DNA from: Erysipelotrichaceae bacterium
GTDB taxonomy: Bacteria > Bacillota_I > Bacilli_A > Erysipelotrichales > Coprobacillaceae
DNA length: 17,041 nucleotides
Assembly: GCA_021200395.1 (NCBI GenBank)
Contig: JAJQGQ010000143.1
Coordinates: 1-17,041, forward strand
Reading direction: 5' to 3'
Shown here: positions 7,742-13,941 of the stretch, piece after piece
Layout: each line of letters opens with the position of its first letter
Position numbering within the stretch: the first letter of the stretch is position 1
Translations under genes and position numbers: made by a program
Notes under the pieces: model-generated
Told to the model about the DNA's origin: nothing
Databases searched by the model: none
What the model saw: only the letters and a program-made list of their open reading frames with translations

Positions 7742-9160
7742 CTATTTCAATAATTCTCCTACTTTTTCATAAGAATAATCTGTTTCTAATTGATAAATTT
7801 GATAAGTTAAAGCACTTAAAAGAATTGCATTATCATCTTCGTCAAATACTCCATCTACTTCTAAGTTATAATCATTTTCAAATTGTTTATAAACTGTTTC
7901 GGTATCTTTAGAAAAATAACCATCAGTTCTATCAATATCATATCCTAATTGTTTAAGCATTAACTGCATATAACTAATATTATCATCAACATCATCATAT
8001 TGATAACTATCACTCATATCAGGTATCTTGAAATCACTTAAAGTAATATCATTCACTTCTACATCAGGTATCAACCCTTCTCCTTGAATCCAATTGCCAT
8101 CAGGCGTTAACCATTTTTGCGTTGTTAGTTTTAACGTTGACCCATCAGATAAAGTAATTTGTGTTTGTACAATACCTTTACCATAAGTTGTTTCACCAAC
8201 CAATTGATAATTTAAATTTTCTTTTAAACCAGCACTCATCACTTCAGATGCACTAGCCGTTGAACTATCTACCAAAATATAACCCTTATCAAAATGATAT
8301 TTTTCCCTATCTGAAGCTTGATATACACTCGTATTATTATTAACATCAGCAATAGAGAATAAGGTTTCACCTTCATCAATAAACAAATCTAAAATATCCA
8401 TAACAGCATTCAAATAACCACCACCATTACCTCTTAAATCAATAATAATAGCGTTCACATTAGCCTCAACAAATTCCTGTAAATAAACTTCTATCAATTC
8501 TGCACTTGTACTACCAAATGTCGTAATCTGTAAATAACCAACACTCTGTGATGATAAACGACGCACCTCACCATAAACAGATGTTTCTACACTTTCTCGC
8601 GTTAACGTAAATTCCTTGGATTCACCATTTCTTAAAACCTTCAAAGTAACATTTGTCCCACTACTACCTTGAATCACATTCTTTATCTTATCAGAGGAAT
8701 ATCCAGCAATTGAAGTTCCTTCAACATGAGTAATAATATCACCATCTAAAAGGCCAGCATTACTCGCAGGTCCATCCTGATAAACATGCATGATTAAAGC
8801 ACCTGCATCCACTGTCGTATAACTTACACCAATACCTTCTACACTCCCATCAATAGATGTATTTAATGCCTCTGTTTCTTCACTGGTCATATATGATGAA
8901 AAAGGATCTCCCAAAGCCGAAACCATTCCACTTAATATTCTCTCACTTATTTCTGTTTCACTATCAGTCGTATCTAAATAAAGCTCTTCAATATAGCTCA
9001 CAACTTCATCATAAATAGTGGCATCATTAGTGTCGCTACTCGTATTGCCATGAATAAAATAGCCACCCAATAAACCAATAACTAAACATAAAACACAAGC
9101 AATAATATATATTATATCCTTCTTAACTCTTCTTTTCTTCTTGTTTTCTAAATAATCCAT
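7742..9160 (-). CDS. S41-family C-terminal processing protease with peptidoglycan-binding-like tail
   Basis: A carboxyl-terminal processing serine protease of the CtpA/CtpB group, anchored in the membrane and acting outside the cell. The 472-residue protein starts with a basic stretch (KKKRRVKK) and one membrane segment (about 15-36). A PDZ domain follows (about 100-190, with VEGIGVSY and GLLDGDIITHVEG), then the S41 core (about 200-370) with DLRGNGGGYL (241-250), the catalytic serine Ser303 in STASASE, and Lys328 in TYGKGIVQ, the usual 25 residues later. The tail (about 392-455) resembles a PG_binding_1 domain (LMLKQLGYDIDRTDGYFSKD then VDGVFDEDD). I chose the ATG at 9160 because GAGGTG lies seven bases before it; an in-frame start 13 codons further upstream would lie over the promoter. 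It is first in the operon with uvrB. Homologues cleave signalling or wall-associated proteins; the target here is unknown. Confidence 0.93.
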   Translation of the reverse strand: MDYLENKKKRRVKKDIIYIIACVLCLVIGLLGGYFIHGNTSSDTNDATIYDEVVSYIEELYLDTTDSETEISERILSGMVSALGDPFSSYMTSEETEALNTSIDGSVEGIGVSYTTVDAGALIMHVYQDGPASNAGLLDGDIITHVEGTSIAGYSSDKIKNVIQGSSGTNVTLKVLRNGESKEFTLTRESVETSVYGEVRRLSSQSVGYLQITTFGSTSAELIEVYLQEFVEANVNAIIIDLRGNGGGYLNAVMDILDLFIDEGETLFSIADVNNNTSVYQASDREKYHFDKGYILVDSSTASASEVMSAGLKENLNYQLVGETTYGKGIVQTQITLSDGSTLKLTTQKWLTPDGNWIQGEGLIPDVEVNDITLSDFKIPDMSDSYQYDDVDDNISYMQLMLKQLGYDIDRTDGYFSKDTETVYKQFENDYNLEVDGVFDEDDNAILLSALTYQIYQLETDYSYEKVGELLK

Positions 9161-9167
9161 TGATGTA

Positions 9168-9173
9168 CACCTC
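9168..9173 (-). promoter_or_regulatory. Ribosome binding site fixing the S41 protease start
   Basis: GAGGTG on the minus strand ends seven bases before the ATG at 9160. The longer alternative start (9199) lies within the promoter hexamers and has no such site. Confidence 0.7.
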
Positions 9174-9179
9174 GCATGT

Positions 9180-9208
9180 ATTTTATCATAAAAACACACA
9201 TATTACAA
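9180..9208 (-). promoter_or_regulatory. Extended -10 promoter of the protease-uvrB-uvrA-hprK-lgt operon
   Basis: On the minus strand, TTGTAA (-35, 9203-9208) is separated by 17 bases from TAAAAT (-10, 9180-9185). A TGn extension directly precedes the -10. Transcription would begin shortly before the protease ribosome binding site. No other good promoter is visible between the six genes, so this one may drive all of them. Confidence 0.65.
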
Positions 9209-9252
9209 ACTATTGGCAACGTATAAAAATGACTATCCTTTTCATAAATACA

Positions 9253-9289
9253 TAAAAACAAAAAAAACAATCAACTAAGATTGCTTTTT
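9253..9289 (-). terminator. Terminator of the metal-regulator operon
   Basis: The arms 9262-9272 and 9279-9289 form a stem with a CAATC/GATTG core, a G-U pair and A-U pairs around a six-base loop. The minus-strand transcript continues into a long U-rich run (9253-9267). The stem includes the last codons and stop of the DtxR/MntR-like gene, and it insulates the downstream protease operon. Confidence 0.8.
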
Positions 9290-9643
9290 AAGATAATCAC
9301 AAATGCACTGAAAAGTTTCCTCACTAATAATATGCTCCCAACGACAAGCATCATCCTCTGCCTGTTTAGACTCTACACCTATGCCAACCAAAAATTTGGT
9401 TAAATTTACATGGCGATTATAAACTTTTTCAGCTCTCAATAAACCTTCATCAGTAAAGTCAATATAACCCTTATTATCTACTGTAATTAAATTCCCTTCA
9501 CGTAAGATTTTAATAGCACGTGATACACTTGGTTTAGAAAAATTCATTTCATGGGCAATATCAATAGAGCGTACATACTGATTTTTTGTCTTCAATAAAA
9601 GAATTGTCTCTAAATACATTTCACCTGATTCATGTAAGTCCAT
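9275..9643 (-). CDS. DtxR/MntR-family metal-dependent transcriptional repressor
   Basis: A short (122-residue) metalloregulator that binds DNA when loaded with manganese or iron and usually represses metal uptake. The N-terminal winged helix-turn-helix (about 5-70) shows SIDIAHEMNFSKPSVSRAIKILREG, and the helical dimerisation and metal domain follows (about 71-120). The SH3-like third domain of DtxR is absent, as in MntR. The ligand positions look more like DtxR/IdeR: Met9 in GEMYLE where B. subtilis MntR has Asp8, then His78, and Cys100, Glu103 and His104 in ACRWEH where MntR has Glu99, Glu102 and His103. The site may therefore favour iron or differ in selectivity; this is inference. It lies 35 bases after the ZIP transporter gene, its probable target, and may also have its own extended -10 promoter. 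A terminator overlaps its 3' end. Confidence 0.92.
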   Translation of the reverse strand: MDLHESGEMYLETILLLKTKNQYVRSIDIAHEMNFSKPSVSRAIKILREGNLITVDNKGYIDFTDEGLLRAEKVYNRHVNLTKFLVGIGVESKQAEDDACRWEHIISEETFQCICDYLKKQS

Positions 9644-9662
9644 ATTACCACCTCACAAATTC

Positions 9663-9671
9663 ATTATAACA
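9663..9671 (-). promoter_or_regulatory. Extended -10 promoter candidate for the metalloregulator gene
   Basis: The gap between the ZIP and regulator genes contains TGTTATAAT on the minus strand, a perfect extended -10. There is no recognisable -35. It would give a short leader ending in the GAGGTGG ribosome binding site. The regulator could thus be expressed independently of the transporter. Confidence 0.5.
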
Positions 9672-9678
9672 CATTTTT

Positions 9679-10452
9679 TTATCCTAATGCTACATCTAAA
9701 ATCATCATTAAAACAAATCCTATCGCAAAACCAATCGTCGCCACATTAGAATGTTCACCAACAGAACCTTCAGGTATCAACTCTTCTACAACCACATATA
9801 ACATGGCACCTGCAGCAAATGACAACAAATAAGGCAAAATAGGCAAAACCAATGATGACAACATAATCGTCAACAAGGCTCCAATAGGTTCCACTATTCC
9901 TGAAAGCATCCCATATATAAAAGCCTTTGTCCCACTCATTCCTTCACTTTTTAAAGGCATTGAAATAATCGCTCCTTCAGGAAAATTCTGAATCGCAATC
10001 CCCAATGATAAAGCCAAAGCCCCTGCCATCGATATTTCAACATTATGCATGATGGAACCCGCATAAACAATACCCACAGCCATACCTTCTGGAAGATTAT
10101 GCATGGTCACGGCTAAAATCATCATTGTTGTATTAGATAATGTAGATTTGTGTCCCTCCACTTGATGATCCAAATGCATATGTGGCACAGTTTTATCTAA
10201 AATGAGCAAACAGCCCATACCCAATAAGAAACCAACAGCAGCTGGTATAAATGCGAACTGACTATCCGACATTTCAATACTTGGAATTAATAAAGACCAA
10301 ACTGAAGCTGCTACCATCACTCCAGAGGCAAAGCCTAATAAAATCTTTTGTACTAAAGGTTTCATTTCGTCTTTCATAAAGAAAACACAAGCTGAACCAA
10401 GAGTTGTTCCTATAAAAGGAATCATGATGCCTAAAATAATAGATGATTTCAT
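9679..10452 (-). CDS. ZIP-family divalent metal transporter
   Basis: A 257-residue membrane protein of the ZIP (ZupT/GufA-like) family, which brings zinc, iron or manganese into the cytoplasm. About eight hydrophobic segments are visible. The two metal-site helices carry HNLPEG (118-123) and QNFPEG (155-160), the bacterial ZIP signatures. A histidine-containing loop lies at 91-101 (HMHLDHQVEGH), and further acidic residues appear in VVEELIPEG (221-229). The start at 10452 is supported by AGGAGGTG five bases upstream; a start seven codons earlier would put that site inside the gene. It follows the PTS IIB gene by 44 bases and precedes the DtxR/MntR-like gene, so metal-responsive repression is likely. 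The substrate cannot be fixed from sequence. Unlike ATP- or proton-driven importers, ZIP proteins have no ATPase partner. Confidence 0.93.
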   Translation of the reverse strand: MKSSIILGIMIPFIGTTLGSACVFFMKDEMKPLVQKILLGFASGVMVAASVWSLLIPSIEMSDSQFAFIPAAVGFLLGMGCLLILDKTVPHMHLDHQVEGHKSTLSNTTMMILAVTMHNLPEGMAVGIVYAGSIMHNVEISMAGALALSLGIAIQNFPEGAIISMPLKSEGMSGTKAFIYGMLSGIVEPIGALLTIMLSSLVLPILPYLLSFAAGAMLYVVVEELIPEGSVGEHSNVATIGFAIGFVLMMILDVALG

Positions 10453-10457
10453 GGTTA

Positions 10458-10465
10458 CACCTCCT
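10458..10465 (-). promoter_or_regulatory. Ribosome binding site fixing the ZIP transporter start
   Basis: A perfect AGGAGGTG on the minus strand ends five bases before the ATG at 10452. This selects that start over an in-frame upstream codon at 10473. Confidence 0.85.
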
Positions 10466-10471
10466 GAAATC

Positions 10472-10500
10472 ATCTTAAAGTAATTTATGTATTATTTCAA
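10472..10500 (-). promoter_or_regulatory. Weak promoter candidate for the ZIP gene
   Basis: TTGAAA (10495-10500) and TAAGAT (10472-10477) are 17 bases apart on the minus strand, overlapping the end of the PTS IIB gene. Transcription would begin almost on the ribosome binding site, giving a very short leader. Read-through from the IIB promoter is an equally good explanation. No clear inverted repeat typical of a DtxR/MntR operator was recognised. Confidence 0.25.
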
Positions 10501-10811
10501 TCATTATGCACTAATTTCAACGCTTCCGCCAAAACATGTTTACCATCCATTAAGCCATAATCCTTAACATTAATCACTCCAACTGGTATTTTATGATCAA
10601 CATCTTTTTCCAATTGCTTTTGCATATATGCTACCTGAGGGCCAAGTAAGATAACATCAACATTATATTCAATATAACCTGCTCGAACATCCTGAGGATT
10701 AACAACATAAATGCAACAATCGATATTTTGACTATCAGCCTCTCTTTGCATAATATCCATTAATAATGTCACCGACATCCCTTCAGCACATACTAACATA
10801 ACCTTAACCAT
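10497..10811 (-). CDS. PTS system IIB component, lactose/cellobiose family
   Basis: A 104-residue cytoplasmic phosphocarrier. PTS IIB proteins of this family accept phosphate from IIA on a cysteine near the N-terminus and pass it to a sugar bound by IIC. The phosphorylation loop is Cys8 in VCAEGMSVTLLM, matching the C-x-x-GMS pattern of the family. DVILLGPQVAYM (52-63) is the other conserved block. The length is normal. A strong ribosome binding site (AGGAGGG) and a good promoter precede it. No IIA or IIC gene is in the window, so it is an orphan. It could serve a permease encoded elsewhere, or be regulatory. The following gene is a ZIP metal transporter, an unusual neighbour for a sugar PTS gene. 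I see no basis for assigning a sugar. Confidence 0.9.
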   Translation of the reverse strand: MVKVMLVCAEGMSVTLLMDIMQREADSQNIDCCIYVVNPQDVRAGYIEYNVDVILLGPQVAYMQKQLEKDVDHKIPVGVINVKDYGLMDGKHVLAEALKLVHND

Positions 10812-10832
10812 CCTGATCCCTCCTTATCTATT

Positions 10833-10860
10833 ATTTTACACGAAAATATGATAATGTCAC
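10833..10860 (-). promoter_or_regulatory. Promoter of the PTS IIB-ZIP-metalloregulator group
   Basis: On the minus strand, GTGACA (-35, 10855-10860) lies 16 bases before TAAAAT (-10, 10833-10838). Each hexamer is one base from consensus. It sits just after the gapA terminator and before the IIB ribosome binding site. Confidence 0.6.
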
Positions 10861-10888
10861 TTGTTTTCTTTTTAAAAAAAATATTTAA

Positions 10889-10922
10889 GTAAAAGAAAAA
10901 GTGAAGCTTAGCTTCACTTTTT
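10889..10922 (-). terminator. gapA terminator
   Basis: A 12-base-pair perfect stem (10896-10907 with 10911-10922) with a three-base loop lies eight bases after the gapA stop. The minus-strand transcript runs on into a U-rich stretch. This is a strong intrinsic terminator and separates gapA from the PTS IIB gene. Confidence 0.92.
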
Positions 10923-10930
10923 AAATAAGA

Positions 10931-11944
10931 TTATTTTAATTCAGCGAAATATTTAATAGTTCTAACCATGTTAGAAGTATATGAATTTTCGTTGTCATAC
11001 CAAGAAACTGTTTGGACTTCAGTAGTTCCGTTGTCTAATGGTTTAACCATAGTTTGAGTTGCATCGAATAATGAACCATAAGTGATACCGATGATATCAG
11101 ATGATACTAATTCTTCTTCAGTGTAACCAAATGATGGAGTAGTTGCTGCTTTCATAGCTGCATTAACTTGTTCTACTGTTACTTCACCTTCAACAACAGA
11201 AGTTAAGATAGTTGTAGATCCTGTAGGAACAGGTACACGTTGAGCTGAACCAATTAATTTACCATTTAATTCAGGAATAACTAAACCGATAGCTTTAGCT
11301 GCACCAGTACTATTAGGTACGATGTTAACTGCTGCTGCACGAGCTCTTCTTAAATCACCTTTTCTTTGTGGTCCATCTAATGTCATTTGATCACCAGTGT
11401 AAGCATGTACTGTTAACATGATACCTGATTTGATTGGAGCTAACTTATTTAATGCATTAGCCATAGGAGCTAAGCAGTTAGTTGTACAAGAAGCTGCAGA
11501 AATAACTGTATCTTCTGGTTTTAAAGTTCCTTCGTTTACACCAAATACGATAGTTGGTAAATCATTTCCAGCTGGAGCTGAGATAACGACTTTCTTAGCA
11601 CCTGCTTTAATATGAGCTTCAGCTTTAGCTTTAGAAGTATAGAAACCAGTACATTCTAATACTACATCAACATCTAAATCTCCCCAAGGTAATTCTTCAG
11701 CATTTGCTTTAGCGTAGATTTCGATTTCCTTACCATCTACAACGATTGAAGATTCTTTTGCTTCAACTGTATCAGCTAATGCATAAGTACCTTGAGCTGA
11801 ATCATATTTTAATAAATGAGCCAACATTTTTGGGCTAGTTAAATCGTTGATTGCTACAACTTCATACCCTTCTGCATTAAACATTTGTCTAAATGCTAGA
11901 CGACCGATACGTCCAAATCCATTAATTGCTACTTTTACTGCCAT
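10931..11944 (-). CDS. gapA: Glyceraldehyde-3-phosphate dehydrogenase
   Basis: This cytoplasmic enzyme of glycolysis oxidises and phosphorylates glyceraldehyde-3-phosphate with NAD to 1,3-bisphosphoglycerate. The 337-residue protein has the N-terminal nucleotide fold (VAINGFGRIGRLAFR, 5-19), Asp34 after the second strand, which favours NAD, and the active-site SAASCTTNCLAP (149-160) with catalytic Cys153. His180 is in LTVHAYTGDQ, and the conserved substrate-loop block GPQRKGDLRRARAAA is at 191-205. It has a strong ribosome binding site (AAGGAGGATG), a near-consensus promoter and its own terminator, so it is a single-gene unit. The codon choice looks more restricted than in neighbouring genes, as expected for a highly expressed enzyme. 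No cggR-type regulator or other glycolytic gene is adjacent, unlike the B. subtilis gapA operon. It is probably the glycolytic rather than the gluconeogenic (NADP) type. Confidence 0.97.
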   Translation of the reverse strand: MAVKVAINGFGRIGRLAFRQMFNAEGYEVVAINDLTSPKMLAHLLKYDSAQGTYALADTVEAKESSIVVDGKEIEIYAKANAEELPWGDLDVDVVLECTGFYTSKAKAEAHIKAGAKKVVISAPAGNDLPTIVFGVNEGTLKPEDTVISAASCTTNCLAPMANALNKLAPIKSGIMLTVHAYTGDQMTLDGPQRKGDLRRARAAAVNIVPNSTGAAKAIGLVIPELNGKLIGSAQRVPVPTGSTTILTSVVEGEVTVEQVNAAMKAATTPSFGYTEEELVSSDIIGITYGSLFDATQTMVKPLDNGTTEVQTVSWYDNENSYTSNMVRTIKYFAELK

Positions 11945-11978
11945 TTTTTTGACATCCTCCTTTTAATCTTATGTATCT

Positions 11979-12007
11979 ATTATAATCTACAATCGAAAAT
12001 AAATCAA
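11979..12007 (-). promoter_or_regulatory. gapA promoter
   Basis: TTGATT (-35, 12002-12007) and a perfect TATAAT (-10, 11979-11984) are 17 bases apart on the minus strand, just before the gapA ribosome binding site at 11954-11963. Confidence 0.75.
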
Positions 12008-12052
12008 TAAAAGTTGTAAGGATTGTGAAAAAAATTACAGATTCTAAAGATG

Positions 12053-12079
12053 TATAAAATACAAAAAAATCCCTATAAT
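12053..12079 (+). promoter_or_regulatory. Possible clpP promoter region
   Basis: Two -10-like boxes precede clpP on the plus strand: TATAAA (12053-12058) and TATAAT (12074-12079). Neither has a recognisable -35 at the right distance, and the second is only seven bases from the ribosome binding site. I see no paired GGTCAAA repeats (the CtsR operator) and no CIRCE repeat in the gapA-clpP gap. Confidence 0.3.
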
Positions 12080-12086
12080 GAAGTAT

Positions 12087-12092
12087 GGAGGG
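12087..12092 (+). promoter_or_regulatory. Ribosome binding site fixing the clpP start
   Basis: GGAGGG ends six bases before the ATG at 12099. An in-frame ATG at 12078 would place this site inside the coding region and lies on the TATAAT box. Confidence 0.75.
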
Positions 12093-12098
12093 AACAAG

Positions 12099-12683
12099 AT
12101 GCCATATATACCAACAGTCATTTTAAAAAGAAATAATAAAGAATATGCTTATGATATATATTCAAGATTACTAGAAGATCGTATTATTATGTTATGTGGT
12201 GAGATTAATGATGATTTAGCCAGTTCTATTATTAGTCAGTTATTATATTTAGAATCATTGGATAGTAGTAGTGATATTGATATGTATATTAATTCTCCTG
12301 GTGGCAGTGTTTCCGCAGGACTCGCTATTTATGATACAATGAATTTTGTTAAATGTGATGTAGCCACTATTAGTATTGGTTTGTCAGCGAGTATGGGAGC
12401 ATTTTTATTAGCTGCAGGAGCTAAAGGAAAGCGTAGTGCTTTAGAGAATAGCGAAATCATGATTCATCAGCCACTAGGTGGTATACAAGGACAAGCCAGT
12501 GATATGGAGATTAGTACAAAGCATATTTTAAAGCAAAAAGAAAAGCTTAATAAACTATTAGCTCAAATGACAGGGCAAAGCTTAAGACGTATTAAAAAGG
12601 ATACGGATCGAGATTATTTCTTAAATGCTTATGATGCCTTAGAATATGGATTAATTGATGAAGTTTTAAAAAACATAGCTTAA
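12099..12683 (+). CDS. clpP: ATP-dependent Clp protease proteolytic subunit
   Basis: ClpP forms the double-ring serine protease chamber fed by ClpX, ClpC or ClpE unfoldases. The 194-residue protein starts with MPYIPTVI and has the whole catalytic triad: Ser98 in GLSASMGAFLLAAG, His123 in MIHQPLGG, and Asp172 in DTDRDYF. The oxyanion-loop motif INSPGGS (64-70) and the GQASDMEI segment (131-138) are also present. Length and residues are normal for a housekeeping ClpP. Ser at 96, in place of the more usual Ala or Cys before ASMG, is a minor variation. It is transcribed alone, divergent from gapA. Its stop codon TAA is the loop of a terminator hairpin shared with the converging membrane protein gene, whose stop is two bases away. 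No CtsR operator was seen. Confidence 0.96.
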   Translation: MPYIPTVILKRNNKEYAYDIYSRLLEDRIIMLCGEINDDLASSIISQLLYLESLDSSSDIDMYINSPGGSVSAGLAIYDTMNFVKCDVATISIGLSASMGAFLLAAGAKGKRSALENSEIMIHQPLGGIQGQASDMEISTKHILKQKEKLNKLLAQMTGQSLRRIKKDTDRDYFLNAYDALEYGLIDEVLKNIA

Positions 12684-12695
12684 AGCTATGTTTTT
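12669..12695. terminator. Shared bidirectional terminator containing both stop codons
   Basis: A perfect 12-base-pair stem (12669-12680 with 12684-12695) has as its three-base loop the clpP stop codon TAA (12681-12683). The stop of the opposite-strand Gx transporter gene (12686-12688) is in the right arm. A T run (12691-12695) serves the plus strand, and the A run at 12668-12673 serves the minus strand. Confidence 0.88.
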
Positions 12696-13174
12696 ACGCG
12701 TTTTAATGCCTCCTGAGCAATGAGCGCTGTTAAGATTCCTGTAGGGATAGCAGATATGAGCATCACAAATATATAAGGAACAACAGCTGTTGATGATATA
12801 ATAAGCGATATCACAATAATTTGACCAATATTATGAGCAATAGCCGAGATAATAGACATAGAAACAATGGGAAAGAAATGAAAAATATGTAATATACATA
12901 ATGCGATAGAGCTTAATAATACCCCACCACAGCTCATAAAGAACGGATAAGACATAATACTTCCTGTAAGTAATCCTGATATCATCACACGCATAATATT
13001 AATGATCCACATTTCTTGAATACCATAAAGTTCAATAGCCATTAAACTGATAATATTAGCAATACCAAACTTGACACCAAAGGGTAATGGTGCAGATAAA
13101 TAATGATCCACCATATGTAAAATAATAGCGATAGCACTAAGCAGAGCTATATAAACCATTTTTCTTGTTTTCAT
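12686..13174 (-). CDS. Gx transporter family membrane protein (heptaprenyl diphosphate synthase component I-like)
   Basis: A 162-residue, strongly hydrophobic protein with about five membrane segments. It resembles the family named Gx transporter or heptaprenyl diphosphate synthase component I (Pfam Hpre_diP_synt_I). Visible family features are GVKFGIANIISLMAIELYG (33-51), the following segment with an Arg (NIMRVMISGLLTGS, 59-72), and ISAIAHNIGQIIV (109-121). Relatives often occur near ApbE/NusG-II-type or isoprenoid genes, and the enzyme name is doubtful because the protein looks like a small-molecule permease of the ECF S-component style. No such partner is present here. The gene starts within the stop of the HD gene (ATGA) and has GAGG seven bases upstream. 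It ends the hydrolase-aroD-HD operon. The substrate is unknown. Confidence 0.85.
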   Translation of the reverse strand: MKTRKMVYIALLSAIAIILHMVDHYLSAPLPFGVKFGIANIISLMAIELYGIQEMWIINIMRVMISGLLTGSIMSYPFFMSCGGVLLSSIALCILHIFHFFPIVSMSIISAIAHNIGQIIVISLIISSTAVVPYIFVMLISAIPTGILTALIAQEALKRVKT

Positions 13175-13941
13175 GCATTTGCCTCAATAAAATCCAATGC
13201 TATTTGTTGTAAGTCAAGATATTGCTGTAGTGTGTCTTGATGCGTAGGATGCAATCGCGAAAAGGAACGTTCTACCCAATGGTTATCTTTGATATATATC
13301 AGACTTTCTTTGAAATTTAAATCGAAGATAAAAGCAATATAAGATAACCACATATCTAAATGTGTGATACGATTAGGTCCATAAATTAATTCTTGATGAG
13401 AGAATTGTTCATATATTTTAGGAGAAATGGTTTCTTGATTGACTTCTTCAACTGTTTTATAAAGAATATTCTCCATATGTTCTTCTTCCTTAACTCTAAA
13501 ATTATCTAATTTATCAGCATCTCTAATTAAATGAATAAATAATAAATTTCTTTCATCAAAACCATCATCTACTTGATATTTATTATGCTGTTCAATAGCA
13601 TTTTTTATAATCTCATCATATTGCTCATCAACAATAAATTCTCTAATTAATTGCTGATGAAACAAAAGATCACTAGAAAATAAAGCATGATCAATTGTTT
13701 TATAATCTGCAAAACTTTGATAACGTATCCACTGCTCAAATCGGCCAATATCATGTAATAAAGCAATAAGTGCTGCTAATTGTTTATCTTCTTCACTTAA
13801 ATGAAGCTGATCACACAAATAATCAGACACCTTAACAACCTCATAAGTATGAACAAGCTTTAAATGAATAGAGGGAATAGAAGTATCATAGTTTGATATA
13901 TAATGATCAAATGCTAAAAAAGCATGAGATAAATCAATCAT
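13171..13941 (-). CDS. HD-domain phosphohydrolase
   Basis: A 256-residue cytoplasmic protein with the HD metal-binding pattern: His31 in LVHTYEVV, His63-Asp64 in ALLHDIGRFEQW, His85 in TIDHALFSSDLL, His119 in IEQHNK, and Asp141/Asp143 in IRDADKLDN. The set indicates an active phosphohydrolase or phosphodiesterase. It is not closely similar to the other HD protein in this window (5042-5764), nor to a (p)ppGpp synthetase, a GGDEF-partner HD-GYP (no GYP motif) or a dNTPase of known signature. It overlaps aroD by eight bases, with AGAGG ten bases before the ATG, and overlaps the membrane protein gene by four, so it belongs to a tightly coupled operon. The substrate is unknown. Its neighbours give no strong clue. 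Confidence 0.88.
   Translation of the reverse strand: MIDLSHAFLAFDHYISNYDTSIPSIHLKLVHTYEVVKVSDYLCDQLHLSEEDKQLAALIALLHDIGRFEQWIRYQSFADYKTIDHALFSSDLLFHQQLIREFIVDEQYDEIIKNAIEQHNKYQVDDGFDERNLLFIHLIRDADKLDNFRVKEEEHMENILYKTVEEVNQETISPKIYEQFSHQELIYGPNRITHLDMWLSYIAFIFDLNFKESLIYIKDNHWVERSFSRLHPTHQDTLQQYLDLQQIALDFIEANA

Noticed and set aside
9161..9199. N-terminal extension of the S41 protease (13 residues)
   Set aside because: It would be translated from sequence overlapping the promoter hexamers, while a good ribosome binding site serves the ATG at 9160.
10453..10496. DtxR/MntR operator before the ZIP gene
   Set aside because: I looked for an inverted repeat like the known MntR or DtxR boxes and found none convincing by eye.
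12078..12098. Longer clpP start at 12078
   Set aside because: The extra seven codons cover the GGAGGG ribosome binding site, and MPYIPTVI at 12099 resembles normal ClpP N-termini.
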